Assembly (NCBI GenBank): GCA_024195265.1
Contig: JAJLRJ010000001.1
Location: 55,663,202 to 55,727,201, forward strand
Source of the DNA: Dendrophyllia cribrosa
Lineage: Eukaryota; Cnidaria; Anthozoa; Scleractinia; Dendrophylliidae
Direction of reading: 5' to 3'
DNA: 64,000 nucleotides
Part shown: piece after piece, positions 63,401 to 64,000 of the stretch
Position numbering within the stretch: position 1 is the first letter of the stretch
Layout: each line of letters starts with the position of its first letter
Translations under genes and position numbers: made by a program
The notes under the pieces: model-generated
What the model was told of the DNA's origin: nothing
The model's input: the letters and a program-made list of their open reading frames with translations, nothing else
The model's database searches: none

Positions 63401-64000
63401 ATTTTGTCTTGAGGCTGGGCTACATGGGACTGAACGTTCTTATTTCGTATTTATTTGTTTTTAAGATCAATTGTATGTTAATATTTCAATCAATCATAAT
63501 TCTGAAGAAAAAGAAAGAAAAATGTACCAAGTGCTACCAATTTCCTAACTGTTATACAAATTTGCTATTTTAAAACAGAAAACGACCTGGGACGTTGCAA
63601 TTTGAACATTTTTATGAAATTTGCGCAACAAATTGTATTATTATTATTATTATTACTGTTATTATTATTATTATTAATATATTCACGCATTTTGGGCTCA
63701 GTTGGATTGTAAATCTTCTTTGACCAAATTATTACACTTTATTTTATTCTTAGTTAGCTAACTGTAAAAATAAGAGGACAAAATAAAGACGATCTTAACA
63801 AAATCTCAACCTGGGTATATTCGTAGTACGTTCTTAAAATTTCAGCCAATCCCATCACAACAAGTTCTCGCAGTTCATTCCAGCTGTCGGAGAAACACCG
63901 TGTACTGTTGTAATATACAATTTGACTGAGAAACAAGTGGTGAGGGTGTGACACGGTCCAAAGATGTACTTTATTATTATGGCCACTGAAGTCTGTTCAA
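60451..64000. other. Intergenic, no recognisable gene
   Basis: Open frames at 60460-60804 (-), 61498-61821 (+) and 63280-63573 (+) carry no domain I can support. A (TTA)n microsatellite lies at about 63637-63680. The word GCTCGAGCGTTAGTTCCTCG at about 61110 recalls the foldback inserted at 17561. The hairpin at about 63172-63263 is noted under the previous gap. Confidence 0.45.

Overview
This window looks like nuclear DNA of an animal, most likely an anthozoan cnidarian (a scleractinian coral is my best guess; that is inference). The reasons are AT-rich sequence, short phase-matched exons with consensus GT/AG borders in long introns, tRNA-derived SINEs, many short inverted-repeat elements, and a tandem cluster of intronless class A GPCRs. 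There are no bacterial-style operons and no CRISPR array.

Layout. 1-4.4 kb: repeats (an inverted-terminal element, a CCAAT-rich dispersed repeat, a 108-bp tandem array). 4.4-12.75 kb: a complete six-exon alpha-tubulin gene on the + strand (451 aa) with glutamine instead of lysine at residue 40; its introns hold a SINE, foldback repeats and an 88-bp tandem array. 12.8-13.45 kb: a degenerate GGCAAT-type hexanucleotide array. 13.96-15.93 kb: a TA-flanked element with at least two nested elements. 16.0-16.6 kb: two near-perfect palindromes. 16.77-25.23 kb: a very large inverted repeat whose arms are broken by later insertions; it holds a THAP/SAP-coding element, a broken C2H2 zinc-finger gene split by a G-rich MITE, and other short elements.

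28.25-45.7 kb: a seven- or eight-exon + strand gene for a secreted protein with a signal peptide, a furin-type cleavage site and six furin-like cysteine-rich repeats, one per exon and nearly all in phase 1. Its repeats resemble those of R-spondins, but no thrombospondin domain is seen. Its 10.6-kb first intron carries a diverged segmental duplication and several dated-looking MITE insertions. 46-49.7 kb: gene-poor foldback repeats. 49.78-55.28 kb: two nearly identical intronless class A GPCR genes flank a truncated third copy. 55.3-64 kb: repeats only (G-rich MITE relatives, a second copy of the window-start element interrupted by a SINE) and no recognisable gene.

The three gene loci (cytoskeleton, secreted ligand-like protein, receptors) are not obviously functionally linked. 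The most interesting items are the furin-repeat gene, the K40Q alpha-tubulin, the G-rich MITE family with 8-bp target duplications and a paralogous empty site, and the 8.5-kb nested inverted repeat. Everything was read by eye from the sequence; family names come from recall of motifs, not from searches.
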